Below are positions 10,101 to 18,567 of a stretch of 64,000 bases of DNA, in pieces (positions within the stretch are counted from its first letter, which is position 1; the number at the start of each line of letters is the position of its first letter). The notes beneath the pieces were generated by a model, which was not told where the DNA came from, did not search any database, and saw only the letters and a list, made by a program, of their open reading frames with translations. The position numbers and the translations under genes were made by a program. Source of the stretch: Martinezella calliandrae (GTDB taxonomy: Bacteria > Pseudomonadota > Alphaproteobacteria > Rhizobiales > Rhizobiaceae); the NCBI RefSeq assembly GCF_030272695.1, contig NZ_JARFYN010000017.1, positions 62,001 to 126,000 on the forward strand, given 5' to 3'.

Positions 10101-10317
10101 CTTCATCTTCGGCGTGCTGCCGCTGGCGGTGGCCGAGGGACCCGGCGCGGAAATGCGCCGATCGCTCGGAACCGCGGTGTTCAGCGGGATGTTGGGCGTG
10201 ACGATCTTCGGCCTGTTCCTAACACCGGTGTTCTACGTCGTGCTCCGGTCGGGCTACAAACCCCGCGTCCACGAAAAGGAAGACGAGGACGAAGTGTTCC
10301 CGCAGGCGGCGGAGTGA
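7126..10317 (+). CDS. RND multidrug efflux pump, HAE1 (AcrB-like) family
   Basis: Proton-driven trimeric inner-membrane exporter of 1063 residues, the usual size. It begins with the classic FFIDRPIFASVISVILMI first membrane helix, has the YPEIAPPTIVV porter start, and in TM4 the proton-relay Asp pair IGIVVDDAIVVVENVERN. The second half starts with a membrane helix near 550 and has the TM10 region ending GLAAKNAILIVEFARQ with the conserved Lys. It lies with the adaptor and tautomerase in one operon. Specific drugs cannot be predicted. The C-terminus is a short acidic tail (EKEDEDEVFPQAAE). Confidence 0.95.
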   Translation: MRFAHFFIDRPIFASVISVILMIVGTVAYFQLAVTQYPEIAPPTIVVRTSYPGADPQTIADTVSTPIEQEVNGVEDMLYMSSYSSADGAMSLTITFKLGTDLDKAQVLVQNRVAIALPRLPEEVQRLGVTTNKSSPDLMMVIHILSPTGRYDQLYTSNYARNRIRDTLVRLQGVGDVQIFGERQYAMRIWLDPEKLASYGMTSADVVQALRDQNVQVSGGSIGGPPAGSDNSFQYTVRTDGRFSEARQFRYVIVKSTPDGRLVKLEDVARIELGAQDYVTNSYLNNQAAVALGIFARPGTNALDTAAHIKQIMSEAGKSFPPGLEYRIVYDTTAFVSESITEVYRTIGEAAVLVAIVVLIFLQSWRTAIIPIVAIPVSLIGTFAFLSAFGMSLNMLTLFGLVLAIGIVVDDAIVVVENVERNLAKGMSPRKASHVTMNEVGTAVVAISLVLIAVFAPTAFIPGISGQFYKQFAVTISIATAISALNSLTLSPALAAIILKKHVHRQDHHKRNIFSRIGHGAAAGFNRSFDAMSRGYSSIVRVFVTSWAGRGIALLIFACLLGATYFLSTKVPSGFIPVMDQGYAIIVVQLPDGASLDRTDAVVKRVAEIAKNTPGVGNAVEFAGFSGATFTNASNAGVVFTPFKPFEERLKDGQTATSIIGNLYKNLRSEQEAFIIAIPPPPVRGIGNSGGFKMQIEDLENASMTRVLGLTRQLMAAANQTPGLSGVFTTFSESSPEFFVDIDRDKAQFLNVPIPNIFDTLASNLGISYVNDFNAFGRVYQVRAQADKQFRMERDDMLDLKVKSATGALVPLGTLADIHETSGPPLVQRYGMYVSVPLQGNTAPGTSTGEAIKKMEGLATKILPPGTTFEWTDLAYQETHVGGNASWIFVLSVVFVFLALSAQYESWILPLSIILIVPLAVLGALLGVYVRGMDNNVLTQIGFVVLIGLAAKNAILIVEFARQAQDEGKTAVEAAIEASHHRLRPILMTAFAFIFGVLPLAVAEGPGAEMRRSLGTAVFSGMLGVTIFGLFLTPVFYVVLRSGYKPRVHEKEDEDEVFPQAAE

Positions 10318-10402
10318 CAGAAAGCTCGGCTACGCTCTAGCGAAGGTGTCCGAGGCCTTTCCCTCCCGCGGTTCGCAACCGCCAGCAAAGTGGACGACGC
10401 CG

Positions 10403-10930
10403 ATGATCTACGCCGTTGAGTGCAGCTACAATGACCGCGCAAGCGAAGTCGAATGGAACGCGTTTTACAGCTTCGAGAAGCTGCCGGCGCTGATCTCCGT
10501 CGCTGGTATCAACACGTCGCAGCGGTTTAAAGCGCTCACGCCCGGATGTCCGAAATACCTGGCGCTTCACTCGGTCGCCTGCCCCGACGTGCTCCTGAGC
10601 GCCGAGTATCGATTGAAGGGCGGTGGGAACTTTGCAAAATGGCAATCCCACATCACGGACTGGCATCGCAACGTCTACGAGGGAATCGAGCTGATGCCAG
10701 CAGTGGGACCAACAGATCTCCTTGCCCTCTCTTTCGATGGTTCAAGCGCATTCGAGCATGATGACGAGGCATTCCGGCTGGAGGCGGTCGCACTCGATAT
10801 GAAGCCAGCGTTTCGCTGGTTGCGAGTGTTCGACTTGGTCAAGGTTGATCTCGCGCGGCTCCGGCTGGAGGGCCTGGCATTGTACGAGCCCATGGGTAAG
10901 CGACTTATGCCAGGCGTCCGGAACGAATAA
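10403..10930 (+). CDS. Conserved hypothetical protein (dimeric alpha/beta-barrel type suspected)
   Basis: About 175 residues starting MIYAVECSYNDRASEVEWNAF; the pattern 'EWNAFYSFEKLPALISVAGINTSQRFK' resembles EthD- or NIPSNAP-like ferredoxin folds in which a small protein binds a hydrophobic ligand; this is inference. A second repeat-like half is suggested by 'SHITDWHRNVYEGIE'. The ATG at 10403 is chosen because similarity-like content begins there; a GTG at 10346 would add 19 residues of poor quality. Lies 85 bp after the RND pump on the same strand and could be cotranscribed. Function unknown. Confidence 0.65.
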   Translation: MIYAVECSYNDRASEVEWNAFYSFEKLPALISVAGINTSQRFKALTPGCPKYLALHSVACPDVLLSAEYRLKGGGNFAKWQSHITDWHRNVYEGIELMPAVGPTDLLALSFDGSSAFEHDDEAFRLEAVALDMKPAFRWLRVFDLVKVDLARLRLEGLALYEPMGKRLMPGVRNE

Positions 10931-11013
10931 ATGGTCCCGTTTGCCCAAGCCGGAAACCCGTCCGCATCCGAATGGTGCTTTGAGATCTACGTACGAAGAC
11001 ATTGAGGCAGCCA

Positions 11014-11952
11014 TCAGGATCCGGATCCCGAATGCTCCGTTGATCCTGGCATGATTGCGCGACGGAAATATTCGGAACCACCATATCCGATCAAGGCGCC
11101 GATCGCGAAAGCGCCGAAGAAATCCTCGACCGTGATGAAGCTCTGAGCACCAGTCTTTCGGGACAACGTTATAGAAGCAATGATGCTCATAACAACTGCG
11201 GCTGCGCCTTGGACAAGCGAGATCAGACCGATGTCCGCTGGCGTTTGAAGGGAGCGGGCTAGTGCGCCCAGCGAACCGCCGAAAATCGATCCCAGCAAAA
11301 TGGAGCCAAGCGGTGGGTTTATCGAAAAAGTGGCGGCAACGACCTGGCTCCTGAAGCGCCCATCAAGCTCGAAGCCGAGCTGAATATTTACGGGGAATCG
11401 TCGCGGCGTAAACAACAGCCAATGCGTTGTACGAACAAAAACAGTGAAAATGCGTTCGCTCCCCGGCGGTATAATGACGGTATCGACCAGATTCTTCGGC
11501 TCAGTAAGCTGCTTTCCGATCTCTACATTAGACCCCTCCTCCGCAGTGATATTAAGCGTCGTGTAGGGCCCCACGTCTTCATCAAATTTGACCTTCGAAT
11601 TGGGCTGCGCGATGACGTTGACTTCTCTGTTAGATTGCCTTTGGGTCTCGATTTTGATCCCGGCGAGCGGTAGTGAGATCGAAGCCAATACGCCAGACAT
11701 TCCTTCCAGAAACCCCGACGCCGCCTTGACCGCAGCCGCACCGTTCCGTGTTCGATCCTTAACGACAGCGGTCACGGTCTGAGAACTCGGGCCTGCGACC
11801 TCGGTGACAGAAATTGGCACCGAAAATGGATTTCTGATGATGAAGTTAATCGCGTTGTCCTGGCCCGCAACAAGCGTCTCTTCAGGAACCACGATCTCCA
11901 GACGCCCAGATTGTGAGGGTTCAGTGCCCAGTTCTTTTGCGATCGGGTCCAT
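11014..11952 (-). CDS. Hypothetical membrane protein with Ig-like N-terminal region
   Basis: 312 aa, not recognised. The N-terminal ~190 residues look like beta-sandwich material (LEIVVPEETLVAGQDNAINFIIRNPFSVPISV is typical of CARDB-like immunoglobulin domains); the C-terminal third has three hydrophobic segments (GSILLGSIFGGSLGALA, VQGAAAVVMSIIASITL, FGAFAIGALIGYGG). There is no signal peptide, so topology is unusual: beta domain first, membrane anchors last. Stands alone between two plus-strand genes. I offer no function. Confidence 0.65.
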   Translation of the reverse strand: MDPIAKELGTEPSQSGRLEIVVPEETLVAGQDNAINFIIRNPFSVPISVTEVAGPSSQTVTAVVKDRTRNGAAAVKAASGFLEGMSGVLASISLPLAGIKIETQRQSNREVNVIAQPNSKVKFDEDVGPYTTLNITAEEGSNVEIGKQLTEPKNLVDTVIIPPGSERIFTVFVRTTHWLLFTPRRFPVNIQLGFELDGRFRSQVVAATFSINPPLGSILLGSIFGGSLGALARSLQTPADIGLISLVQGAAAVVMSIIASITLSRKTGAQSFITVEDFFGAFAIGALIGYGGSEYFRRAIMPGSTEHSGSGS

Positions 11953-12383
11953 TTTTCCACCTGCTCAGTCGTTCCAATTTCCGTAGGCGTGAAGCTGCGG
12001 AAATGCAACCATTGATCGGGAAGCTCGAGCTTGCTCCTATACAGCGGTTACCCCTACGGCCAAGAAGTATTTGTCGCGAGCGCCGATACTAATGTTGATT
12101 TGATCGCAGGACTTGTCTCAAAAGAGTGAATTAATCGGCGAGGCTGGAAGGCCTCGGACCGTCTGTACGGCGCCTTCCTGTGCCCGCCTGCGCGTCTCGA
12201 GACGAGAGTCTGGAAGTGTGCGTCAACATGCTCTGATCGGCGATCCGCCGCGCAAGCCGCACCCGATCGCTTCACGCTCGCTTCGTCCAATCATCATCAA
12301 CATCGTTCAATCCCGTCCGCCTCCAAATGCGAATATCGGCCAGCAGCATCGCGAGCTGCGACCGGTATCCTGTGGAGGCCACC
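11953..12383. other. Intergenic stretch, nothing recognised
   Basis: About 430 bp between divergent genes (membrane protein leftward, cytochrome rightward). It should hold both promoters. Several short frames are open but none has a start site or protein-like composition. Confidence 0.4.
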
Positions 12384-13787
12384 ATGAAGTTCAATGCACT
12401 CGTCGGCGCGGGGCTCTTTCTCCTGTCCGCATCCGCCGCCCTCGCCCAGCAGCAGGCGCACGGCGATCCGACAACTGGCGACGCCCCTGCGGCCATAGTC
12501 GCACGCGGAGAGTATCTGGCACGAGCTGGGGATTGCATCTCGTGCCATACTGTGCCAGGCGGCACGCCGTTCGTTGGCGGCCGCGCCTTCACCCTGCCCT
12601 TCGGCGTCATCTACTCGACGAACATCACGCCGGACAACGAGACCGGGATCGGGGCATGGACCGACGACCAGTTCGTACGCGCCGTGCACGAAGGCATCAG
12701 CAAGGATGGCGAGCACCTCTATCCCGCCTTCCCCTATGCTTCGTATACCCAGATCTCCCGCGAGGACGTACTCGCGATCAAGGCATACCTGTTCAGCATG
12801 CCGCCGGTTCATCAGCCGAGAACCGCCAATAGCCTTTCCTTTCCCTTCAACCAGCGCTGGGGAATGGCCTTCTGGAACGCTCTCAACCTTGACGCCGCGC
12901 GGTTCAAGCCCGATCCCGGAAAATCAGCGGAATGGAATCGCGGCAACTACCTTGCGAACGCCCTGGGCCACTGCGGGGAATGTCATACGCCCAGGAATGT
13001 CACGTTCGGCCTTCAGGCCAGCCGGATGTTTTCCGGCGCTGAGATCGAGGGATGGCGCGCCTATAACGCATCGGCCGACGCCGCGCTGGGGATCGGCGAC
13101 TGGTCCATGCAGGAACTCGAGCAGTTTCTGAAGACGGGGCACGCCGAGAATCGTGGTTCGGCATCCGGCCCGATGGAGGAAGTCGTCCGGCTGAGCCTAA
13201 GCCATCTCAACGATCAGGACATCCATTCGCTCGCCGTGTACCTGAAAGACACCGCTCCGGTCTCTAACGAGCGCGATCCAAGGGTAGCCGCAGCTCCGTC
13301 CGCGTTGCAGGATGGCCGCTACGTGCCTGGGACGGGGGACGCCGGGCTTGGACAGAAGGTCTTCGCCGGAAATTGCGCGAGCTGTCATAGCTGGAACGGC
13401 GGCGGCATGTCGACGCCGTTCGCCGGCCTAAGGGGGAGTAAGACTGCCAATGACGCAGTCGGCTCGAATATCGTCCAGGTCGTCCTTAGCGGACAGAAGG
13501 CAAACACATCGACAGGCGTCGTAAGCATGCCATCCTTCAGGCTGTCGCTCAATAACATTGAGATCGCGGCGGTTGCAAACTACATCGTTGGACGCTTTGG
13601 AGACAAACCGGGCTTCGTTACGCCGGAACAGGTCGAGAAGCAGAGAGCCGGCGAGCAGCGGATCGATTTCGGACCATACGTTAGGTTTGCCATCGGCGGT
13701 CTCGTGATCATCATTGTTACCGGCTTTCTGGCATTTTTGGCGTTCCGTTCACGCAGGCAGCCTCGCGGCAACATGCACGCGCACTGA
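12384..13787 (+). CDS. Triheme cytochrome c subunit of a membrane-bound dehydrogenase
   Basis: Periplasmic electron acceptor. Signal peptide MKFNALVGAGLFLLSASAALAQ; three CxxCH heme sites: CISCH, CGECH and CASCH, one per cytochrome domain; a C-terminal membrane helix (FAIGGLVIIIVTGFLAFLAFRS) anchors it. 467 aa and three hemes fit the cytochrome subunit of alcohol or aldehyde dehydrogenases (AdhB/IorC-like). The nearby molybdenum hydroxylase genes on the other strand (14341-16949) lack an obvious acceptor, so this is their likely partner. ATG at 12384 has GGAGG 6 bases upstream; the upstream in-frame extension lacks a signal peptide. Confidence 0.92.
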   Translation: MKFNALVGAGLFLLSASAALAQQQAHGDPTTGDAPAAIVARGEYLARAGDCISCHTVPGGTPFVGGRAFTLPFGVIYSTNITPDNETGIGAWTDDQFVRAVHEGISKDGEHLYPAFPYASYTQISREDVLAIKAYLFSMPPVHQPRTANSLSFPFNQRWGMAFWNALNLDAARFKPDPGKSAEWNRGNYLANALGHCGECHTPRNVTFGLQASRMFSGAEIEGWRAYNASADAALGIGDWSMQELEQFLKTGHAENRGSASGPMEEVVRLSLSHLNDQDIHSLAVYLKDTAPVSNERDPRVAAAPSALQDGRYVPGTGDAGLGQKVFAGNCASCHSWNGGGMSTPFAGLRGSKTANDAVGSNIVQVVLSGQKANTSTGVVSMPSFRLSLNNIEIAAVANYIVGRFGDKPGFVTPEQVEKQRAGEQRIDFGPYVRFAIGGLVIIIVTGFLAFLAFRSRRQPRGNMHAH

Positions 13788-14340
13788 TGTCATGGGACAT
13801 CGCTTGTACCCGTCTTGCCTTCAATCGACGCGCGCTCAATAACGCCTGAAGTTGAAATTCTTAAGAGTCGGAATTGAGCCGCGAACTGAAAGCGAGCTTC
13901 AGGAAAAGCATATCGAAAACCGACGCCTCGGTGCAGATCATCAGCTCGATAATAAGGAACCGCCATTAAATCTTACCGACGATCTAAACGTCCAGCTGTT
14001 CGTCGGTCCTGAGGTCGGGCCTGGTCAGCGCGCGGGATTCATCCCACCGAAAAGTGGATCATAAGCACGAGCGGCAGAGACGTCCCAGCATCGCGTCCAG
14101 GTCGAACGAGCTGCAACGTAACGCGTTGCCGCAAGTGCGGGAGGGGCGCTCCAACACCCTTCTGAGACTGTGCGGTCAGGATCGTCTTGCCTAGGTCTCA
14201 ATCGCACGGACGTTACTCATCTCGGCCGCGTATCACCGCGCCCATGCCGCTGGGAAGTGACCACACGGCAAAGCTCTGACCTATATCGCCAAATACTGGA
14301 CGGCCTTTCTATCTTCCCGACCGACGGGTGCCTTCCGCGA
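13788..14340. other. Convergent intergenic stretch
   Basis: About 550 bp between the ends of the cytochrome and molybdopterin genes. A short hairpin (GATGTC, 4-base loop, GACATC) follows directly on the cytochrome stop. A 70-codon plus frame at 13852-14064 has a start but no recognisable content. Otherwise nothing. Confidence 0.4.
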
Positions 14341-16488
14341 TCATGCCGTCGGCAACGACGACGCCACCGGCAACTTCCGGAGACGCTTGCCACATGCCGC
14401 GAAGATGGCGTTCGTCAGCGCCGGCGCGGCCGCTGCCGTCCCCGCCTCGCCGACACCGCCCGGATTCTCGTTGCTAGAAATCAGATGAACGTTTACGACA
14501 GGTGCCTCGTTCATGCGCAGCACGCGGTAGCCGTCGAAGTTGTTCTGGTCGACGGCCCCATCGGTGAAGGTTATTTCGCTGAACATGGCTGCGCTGAGGC
14601 CAAAGATGATGCCGCCCTGCATCTGCGCTACGACCGTGTCGGGATTAACGGTCATCCCGCAATCGATCGCGGCGACTACTTTCCGAATGATCACATTCCG
14701 GCCATCGGCGACGTCGACCTCGACGCAGAGGGCGACGAACGAGCCGAAGGCGTTCAGCACGCTTAGGCCACGTCCCTGCCCCTTCGGAAGTGGACGCCGC
14801 CATTCCACCTGCTGGGCGACCTTGTCGAGGGCCGCCAGCGTTCTCCGGTTCTTCGCGAGCATCGACCTCCGGAAATCGAGTGGATCCTTCTTTGCCGCGT
14901 GCGCAAGCTCGTCGATGAGGCTCTCTACGACGAATGAATTGTGTGTCGGTCCGACACCGCGCCAGAAGCCCGTGTTGATGCCTTCCTGTTCGTACCGCAC
15001 GTAATCGACGAGCACCGCTCCGTCTTCGTACGGCGTTTCTGCCGCAGCCTCGACGGCGTCGCTGTCAAGGCCGTCCTTGAATGCCGGCGGCGCCCATCTG
15101 GCAAGGATCGACGGCCCCGCCACGCGGTGCGTCCTACCGACAAGCCTGCCGTCATTGTCCAGGCCGGCCGACACGCGGTCGTAGTAGAACGGCCGGTAGT
15201 AGTCGTGCGTCATGTCCTGCTCGCGGCTCCAGACGAACTTCACCGGGTAGGAGACGTTCTTGGCAAGTTTGGCCGCTACCTCCACCATGTCGATGTCAAG
15301 CTTCCTGCCGAATGCGCCCCCCATCAACATGTTATGGACGACGACCTTTTCTTGAGGGAGGCCGGTGGCGTTTGCGACGGCGATCTGCGCCCTTACCGGA
15401 ACCTGTGTTCCCATCCAAAGGTCGGCACCGTCTGGCCGGACATGTAGTGTGCAGTTCAACGGCTCGAGCGGAGAATGCGACATGAAGGGCGACTGGTAGA
15501 CCTGTGTCACCTTTACGGCGGCGTCCTGAATGGCCTTGTCGGCGTCGCCTTCCCTTCGGGCGACGACGCCCGCGTTTCTCGATGCGGCGTCGAGAGCCGC
15601 TACATGGGAGGCCGAGCTTATTTCGGCGTTCTCGCCTGCCCTCCATTGCGGATTAAGCGCCTCCAGTCCTTGGAGGGCAGCCCACATGTGATCCCCGATG
15701 ACCGCGACGAGGTCATCACCTGCCGAAACGACGTCGCGTACGCCCGGGACCGCGCGCGCTGCGGCCACGTCGGAGGATGCGAGCCTGCCTCCCTTGACGG
15801 GAGAGATCGCGAGCGTTCCGATCTTCATTCCCGGTATCTTGGCATCGATGCCGAACTGCGCGCCTCCATTCACCTTGGCGGGCGTGTCGAGGCGCTTTTG
15901 CGTCTTGCCGACAAGCCGGAAGTCTTTCGGGTCTTTGAGTGGAATCGTAGTCGGCACCGGCTGCCCGGCGGCGTCGGCTGCAAGGTCGCCGTAGGAGTAG
16001 GATCGACCGCTGGCCTCGTGATGAACGACGCCCAGCTCCGCCCTGCAGGCGGCGGGCGAGACGCCCCATCGTGCGGCCGCAGCGCCCACCAACATTATGC
16101 GAGCTGCAGCGCCGGCTTCTCTCAGGCGTTTCCAGTCGGCGCGCGTCGAAAGCGACCCGCCAGTGGCCTGGTCGCCGAGGAACGGGTCAATGTACTTCTT
16201 GATGTCAGGCGGGGCAGGTTCAACAGCGATCTGGTCGAGGCGAAGTTCGAGTTCTTCACAGACCAGCATCGCGCTTGAGGTGTAGATGCCCTGCCCGACT
16301 TCCGTGTGCGGGATGACGAGCACGACAGGGCCGGACTTCTCGATCCGTATGAACGCGTTGGGAACGAAGGCGTCGGCGTCGGCTGCCAGCGCCCGGCTCC
16401 TGCCCATCTGCGTCGCCAGCACTAGGCCGCCGCTAACCGCGACTGAAGCCTTCAGAAACGCGCGCCTTGTCTGAACGAAATCGGTCAT
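14341..16488 (-). CDS. Molybdopterin-binding subunit, xanthine dehydrogenase family (IorB/aldehyde dehydrogenase type), Tat-exported
   Basis: Catalytic subunit of a periplasmic molybdenum hydroxylase, 715 aa. Start ATG at 16488 gives a twin-arginine signal (TRRAFLKASVAVSGGLVLA); upstream frame is out-of-frame overlap with the 2Fe-2S gene. The cofactor-binding motif MGGAFGRK and the terminal GGVGEAGTAAAAPALTNAI with the conserved catalytic Glu are present, as in isoquinoline 1-oxidoreductase beta and membrane aldehyde dehydrogenases. It follows the 2Fe-2S gene by 8 bp in one operon. No FAD subunit is present, so electrons probably pass through the 2Fe-2S subunit to cytochrome c (12384-13787). 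Substrate, aldehyde or N-heterocycle, is not decidable. Confidence 0.93.
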   Translation of the reverse strand: MTDFVQTRRAFLKASVAVSGGLVLATQMGRSRALAADADAFVPNAFIRIEKSGPVVLVIPHTEVGQGIYTSSAMLVCEELELRLDQIAVEPAPPDIKKYIDPFLGDQATGGSLSTRADWKRLREAGAAARIMLVGAAAARWGVSPAACRAELGVVHHEASGRSYSYGDLAADAAGQPVPTTIPLKDPKDFRLVGKTQKRLDTPAKVNGGAQFGIDAKIPGMKIGTLAISPVKGGRLASSDVAAARAVPGVRDVVSAGDDLVAVIGDHMWAALQGLEALNPQWRAGENAEISSASHVAALDAASRNAGVVARREGDADKAIQDAAVKVTQVYQSPFMSHSPLEPLNCTLHVRPDGADLWMGTQVPVRAQIAVANATGLPQEKVVVHNMLMGGAFGRKLDIDMVEVAAKLAKNVSYPVKFVWSREQDMTHDYYRPFYYDRVSAGLDNDGRLVGRTHRVAGPSILARWAPPAFKDGLDSDAVEAAAETPYEDGAVLVDYVRYEQEGINTGFWRGVGPTHNSFVVESLIDELAHAAKKDPLDFRRSMLAKNRRTLAALDKVAQQVEWRRPLPKGQGRGLSVLNAFGSFVALCVEVDVADGRNVIIRKVVAAIDCGMTVNPDTVVAQMQGGIIFGLSAAMFSEITFTDGAVDQNNFDGYRVLRMNEAPVVNVHLISSNENPGGVGEAGTAAAAPALTNAIFAACGKRLRKLPVASSLPTA

Positions 16489-16496
16489 GTCACACC

Positions 16497-16949
16497 TCAA
16501 GCCGTCGCTGCTGCATGGATTGCTTCCCTGATGCGGCCGTACGTCCCGCAGCGACAGAGATTGCCTGACATGGCGTCGTCGATGTCGGCGTCGGTGGGAT
16601 GGGGGATATGGTCGAGCAGAGCAGTGGCGGACATGATCTGCCCAGACTGGCAGTAGCCGCACTGGACGACCTCCTTGCCGAGCCAGGCGCTCTGCACCTT
16701 CTTGCCATTCGGCGTCTCGCCGACGCCCTCGATCGTCGTTAACTTCGAATTGCCAAGCGCTCCGATCGTGGTCTGGCAAGCGCGGACGGCGTCACCGTCG
16801 ACATGGACGGTGCACGCGCCGCATTGGGCGATGCCGCATCCATATTTCGTACCGGTCATTCCCAGAATATCGCGGAGAACCCAAAGGAGCGGCATGTCGT
16901 CGGGAACGTCGACCTGGACGTCTCTGCCGTTAACGGTGATTGTCTTCAT
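16497..16949 (-). CDS. 2Fe-2S subunit of molybdenum hydroxylase
   Basis: Electron-transfer subunit, 150 aa. N-terminal plant-type ferredoxin domain with [15 protein letters not shown] and a further Cys in VRACQTT; C-terminal helical domain with [11 protein letters not shown] and [11 protein letters not shown], supplying the second cluster. This two-cluster layout is diagnostic. The ATG at 16949 is preceded by GAGAGG with 8-base spacing, better than an in-frame GTG three codons upstream. First gene of the two-gene operon with the molybdopterin subunit. No signal peptide: it would be carried out by the Tat-exported partner. Confidence 0.95.
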   Translation of the reverse strand: MKTITVNGRDVQVDVPDDMPLLWVLRDILGMTGTKYGCGIAQCGACTVHVDGDAVRACQTTIGALGNSKLTTIEGVGETPNGKKVQSAWLGKEVVQCGYCQSGQIMSATALLDHIPHPTDADIDDAMSGNLCRCGTYGRIREAIHAAATA

Positions 16950-17079
16950 CGGGCGCACCTCTCATCGAAATCGATAGCGAGGCAGACTAGACGAGCGGGT
17001 GTCGGTTGCGTTGTAGGAAGCAGACGAGATTTGAATATTCGAAGCAGATTGTGGATCGTCGCGCTCGATGCTCTTCGAT

Positions 17080-17592
17080 TCAGTTCTCGATCACCGCAAT
17101 GCGCTCACCCTGCAGGATCGTTCGGAGGACATGGTCTTCCTGGAGCGATTTCCATTCGTCTGGCGTGCAGATTGAGGTCGACCTACCTCCCTAACGTATC
17201 TTCGATAGGCTTGATCGCTTGGCCCAAATCGAAGACGTCAAGAGCGCCAACGATCATCAGGCAACGTCGCTTTCCCACCGCGCTTCCCTTCTTGCCAGTG
17301 AGCCGAATACGAAGGACAGCGCAATGCGATTTCCGAATGGAGCCAGTTCTCGGGCTATGGCCTCCGCCACTCCGAATGTCATCAGACAAATCGACCGCAG
17401 TTCAAGATAAATCGAGTGCCTCCGGTTCGCCGAGTAGAGCCGCTGATCGCACCCGGCGGTCTTCAAGGCGATCGCCGACATCGCGAACTGCATCGGGACG
17501 CGTTGGCCGGCGCCGGAGCCAGGGCTGCCGATCGCAACGAGTTCGTTAGACCTGAACCGTCGCCCTGGATTTAGCGGCAATGCTGCCAGCAT
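17080..17592 (-). pseudogene. Broken winged-helix / nucleotidyltransferase (MNT-domain) gene
   Basis: Reading through three lesions gives a recognisable protein: N-terminal winged helix (RFRSNELVAIGS…YSANRRHSIYLELRSI), then the MNT nucleotidyltransferase core SFVFGSLARREARWESDV, which should continue into LMIVGALDVFDLGQAIKPIEDTLGR and end TPDEWKSLQEDHVLRTILQGERIAVIEN. Lesions seen: a one-base loss near 17261 where the second catalytic Asp codon is expected, a TAG at 17183-17185, and another frame change near 17172. Such proteins are nucleotidyltransferase-domain regulators related to MNT antitoxins. No HEPN toxin partner is visible. Clearly inactive as one polypeptide. Confidence 0.8.
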
Positions 17593-17943
17593 CTTTTGCT
17601 AACGTGTGGAGAGCATGAAGTCGACACGAGATATAACGAAGCCAGTACTGGACCGATCACACCAATAGTGGGTTTATACCGACCCGTTTCAACTAGTCGA
17701 TCCGAGGGGACTCGTCTTATGCGCTCGCCTTAGCGCCTGCGGCTCGTCGGTCAACAGGGACGCTTTAGATTCAGACGAATTTCGCGAGATGACGATCTTG
17801 AGCGCAGGCGCAGTCCCCGCGCGGCGCGTTACCCAGACCGCCCGGACGCCGGCATGCGGACACTGACTGTCCAGTCCGTCCACAAGCAACTCTACGATCC
17901 CGGCGCTTGCTCCGCACTGCCGCCCGTTGCGACATGGCCGACG
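17593..17943. other. Intergenic stretch, nothing recognised
   Basis: About 350 bp between the broken MNT gene and the receiver gene. No convincing frame, hairpin or repeat was seen. Confidence 0.4.
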
Positions 17944-18342
17944 TCACAGACTGCCAGTGCGCCTCGCCCGCACAGCCGGGGCGACCAGCATCTCCAGCAT
18001 GAGCGATGTCAGCTCATCGATCTTAAAAGGTTTCCGCAAATATCGGATGTCTTCACTTTCGATCAGGCCGTTTCCAGGCTTGTGGGTTGTAAGGACGACC
18101 TTCTTGTCGGGCCACTGGGCCACGACGCGCTCGGCGAACCGACGGCTGTCGGGCTCGTCCAGCAGGACGTCGTCCGCGATGACTACGTCGACTTCGGGAT
18201 AGGATGCCAGCATAAACTCCGCATCACTTGCGTTGCCGCACTCGACGGTATCGAAGCCCGCGTCGAGCAGTTGGGCTACCAAAATCATTCTTAGGAAGAT
18301 TTCATCCTCGACGACGAGGACAAGCGGTCGGTCGATGTTCAC
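17944..18342 (-). CDS. Stand-alone response regulator receiver (CheY-like)
   Basis: 132-residue single receiver domain. Acidic pocket in LVVEDE (Glu12-Asp13), phosphoacceptor Asp57 in VVIADD, switch Thr in VVLTTHK and Lys104 in YLRKPFK are all in place. It has no output domain, so it works through protein partners. I chose the GTG at 18342, which has GAGG seven bases upstream, over a TTG 21 bases earlier. No histidine kinase lies nearby: an orphan regulator, as is common in rhizobia. Confidence 0.85.
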   Translation of the reverse strand: MNIDRPLVLVVEDEIFLRMILVAQLLDAGFDTVECGNASDAEFMLASYPEVDVVIADDVLLDEPDSRRFAERVVAQWPDKKVVLTTHKPGNGLIESEDIRYLRKPFKIDELTSLMLEMLVAPAVRARRTGSL

Positions 18343-18508
18343 GATGTCACCTCGTGGAGCCAATTTTCACGACGATGATGTGGGAACGGGCGCAGCCCGA
18401 TGTCAGGGCCAAAGGCGGCTGCCGATTGGACGAATTGCTCATTTTTGGGAGGAACCGCGCGCGATATTTTTGGGACGGCAGTCTCCTGTCAAGGGTCTCA
18501 ATGCTACA

Positions 18509-18544
18509 ATAAAAAAGGACGGCCACTGATTAGTGGCCGGTCCC
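18509..18544 (-). terminator. Rho-independent terminator for the SDR / DUF1330 genes
   Basis: Read on the minus strand: stem GGCCACT / AGTGGCC (18521-18537) extended by GGAC/GTCC with one bulge, loop of four, followed directly by a run of six T. It sits 24 bp after the SDR stop at 18568, exactly where a terminator is expected. Confidence 0.85.
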
Positions 18545-18567
18545 AATCTGTTGGATAGTCGCTTCGA

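Noticed and set aside
13852..14064. 70-codon plus frame between convergent genes
   Set aside because: No homology recognised and no ribosome site; likely chance.
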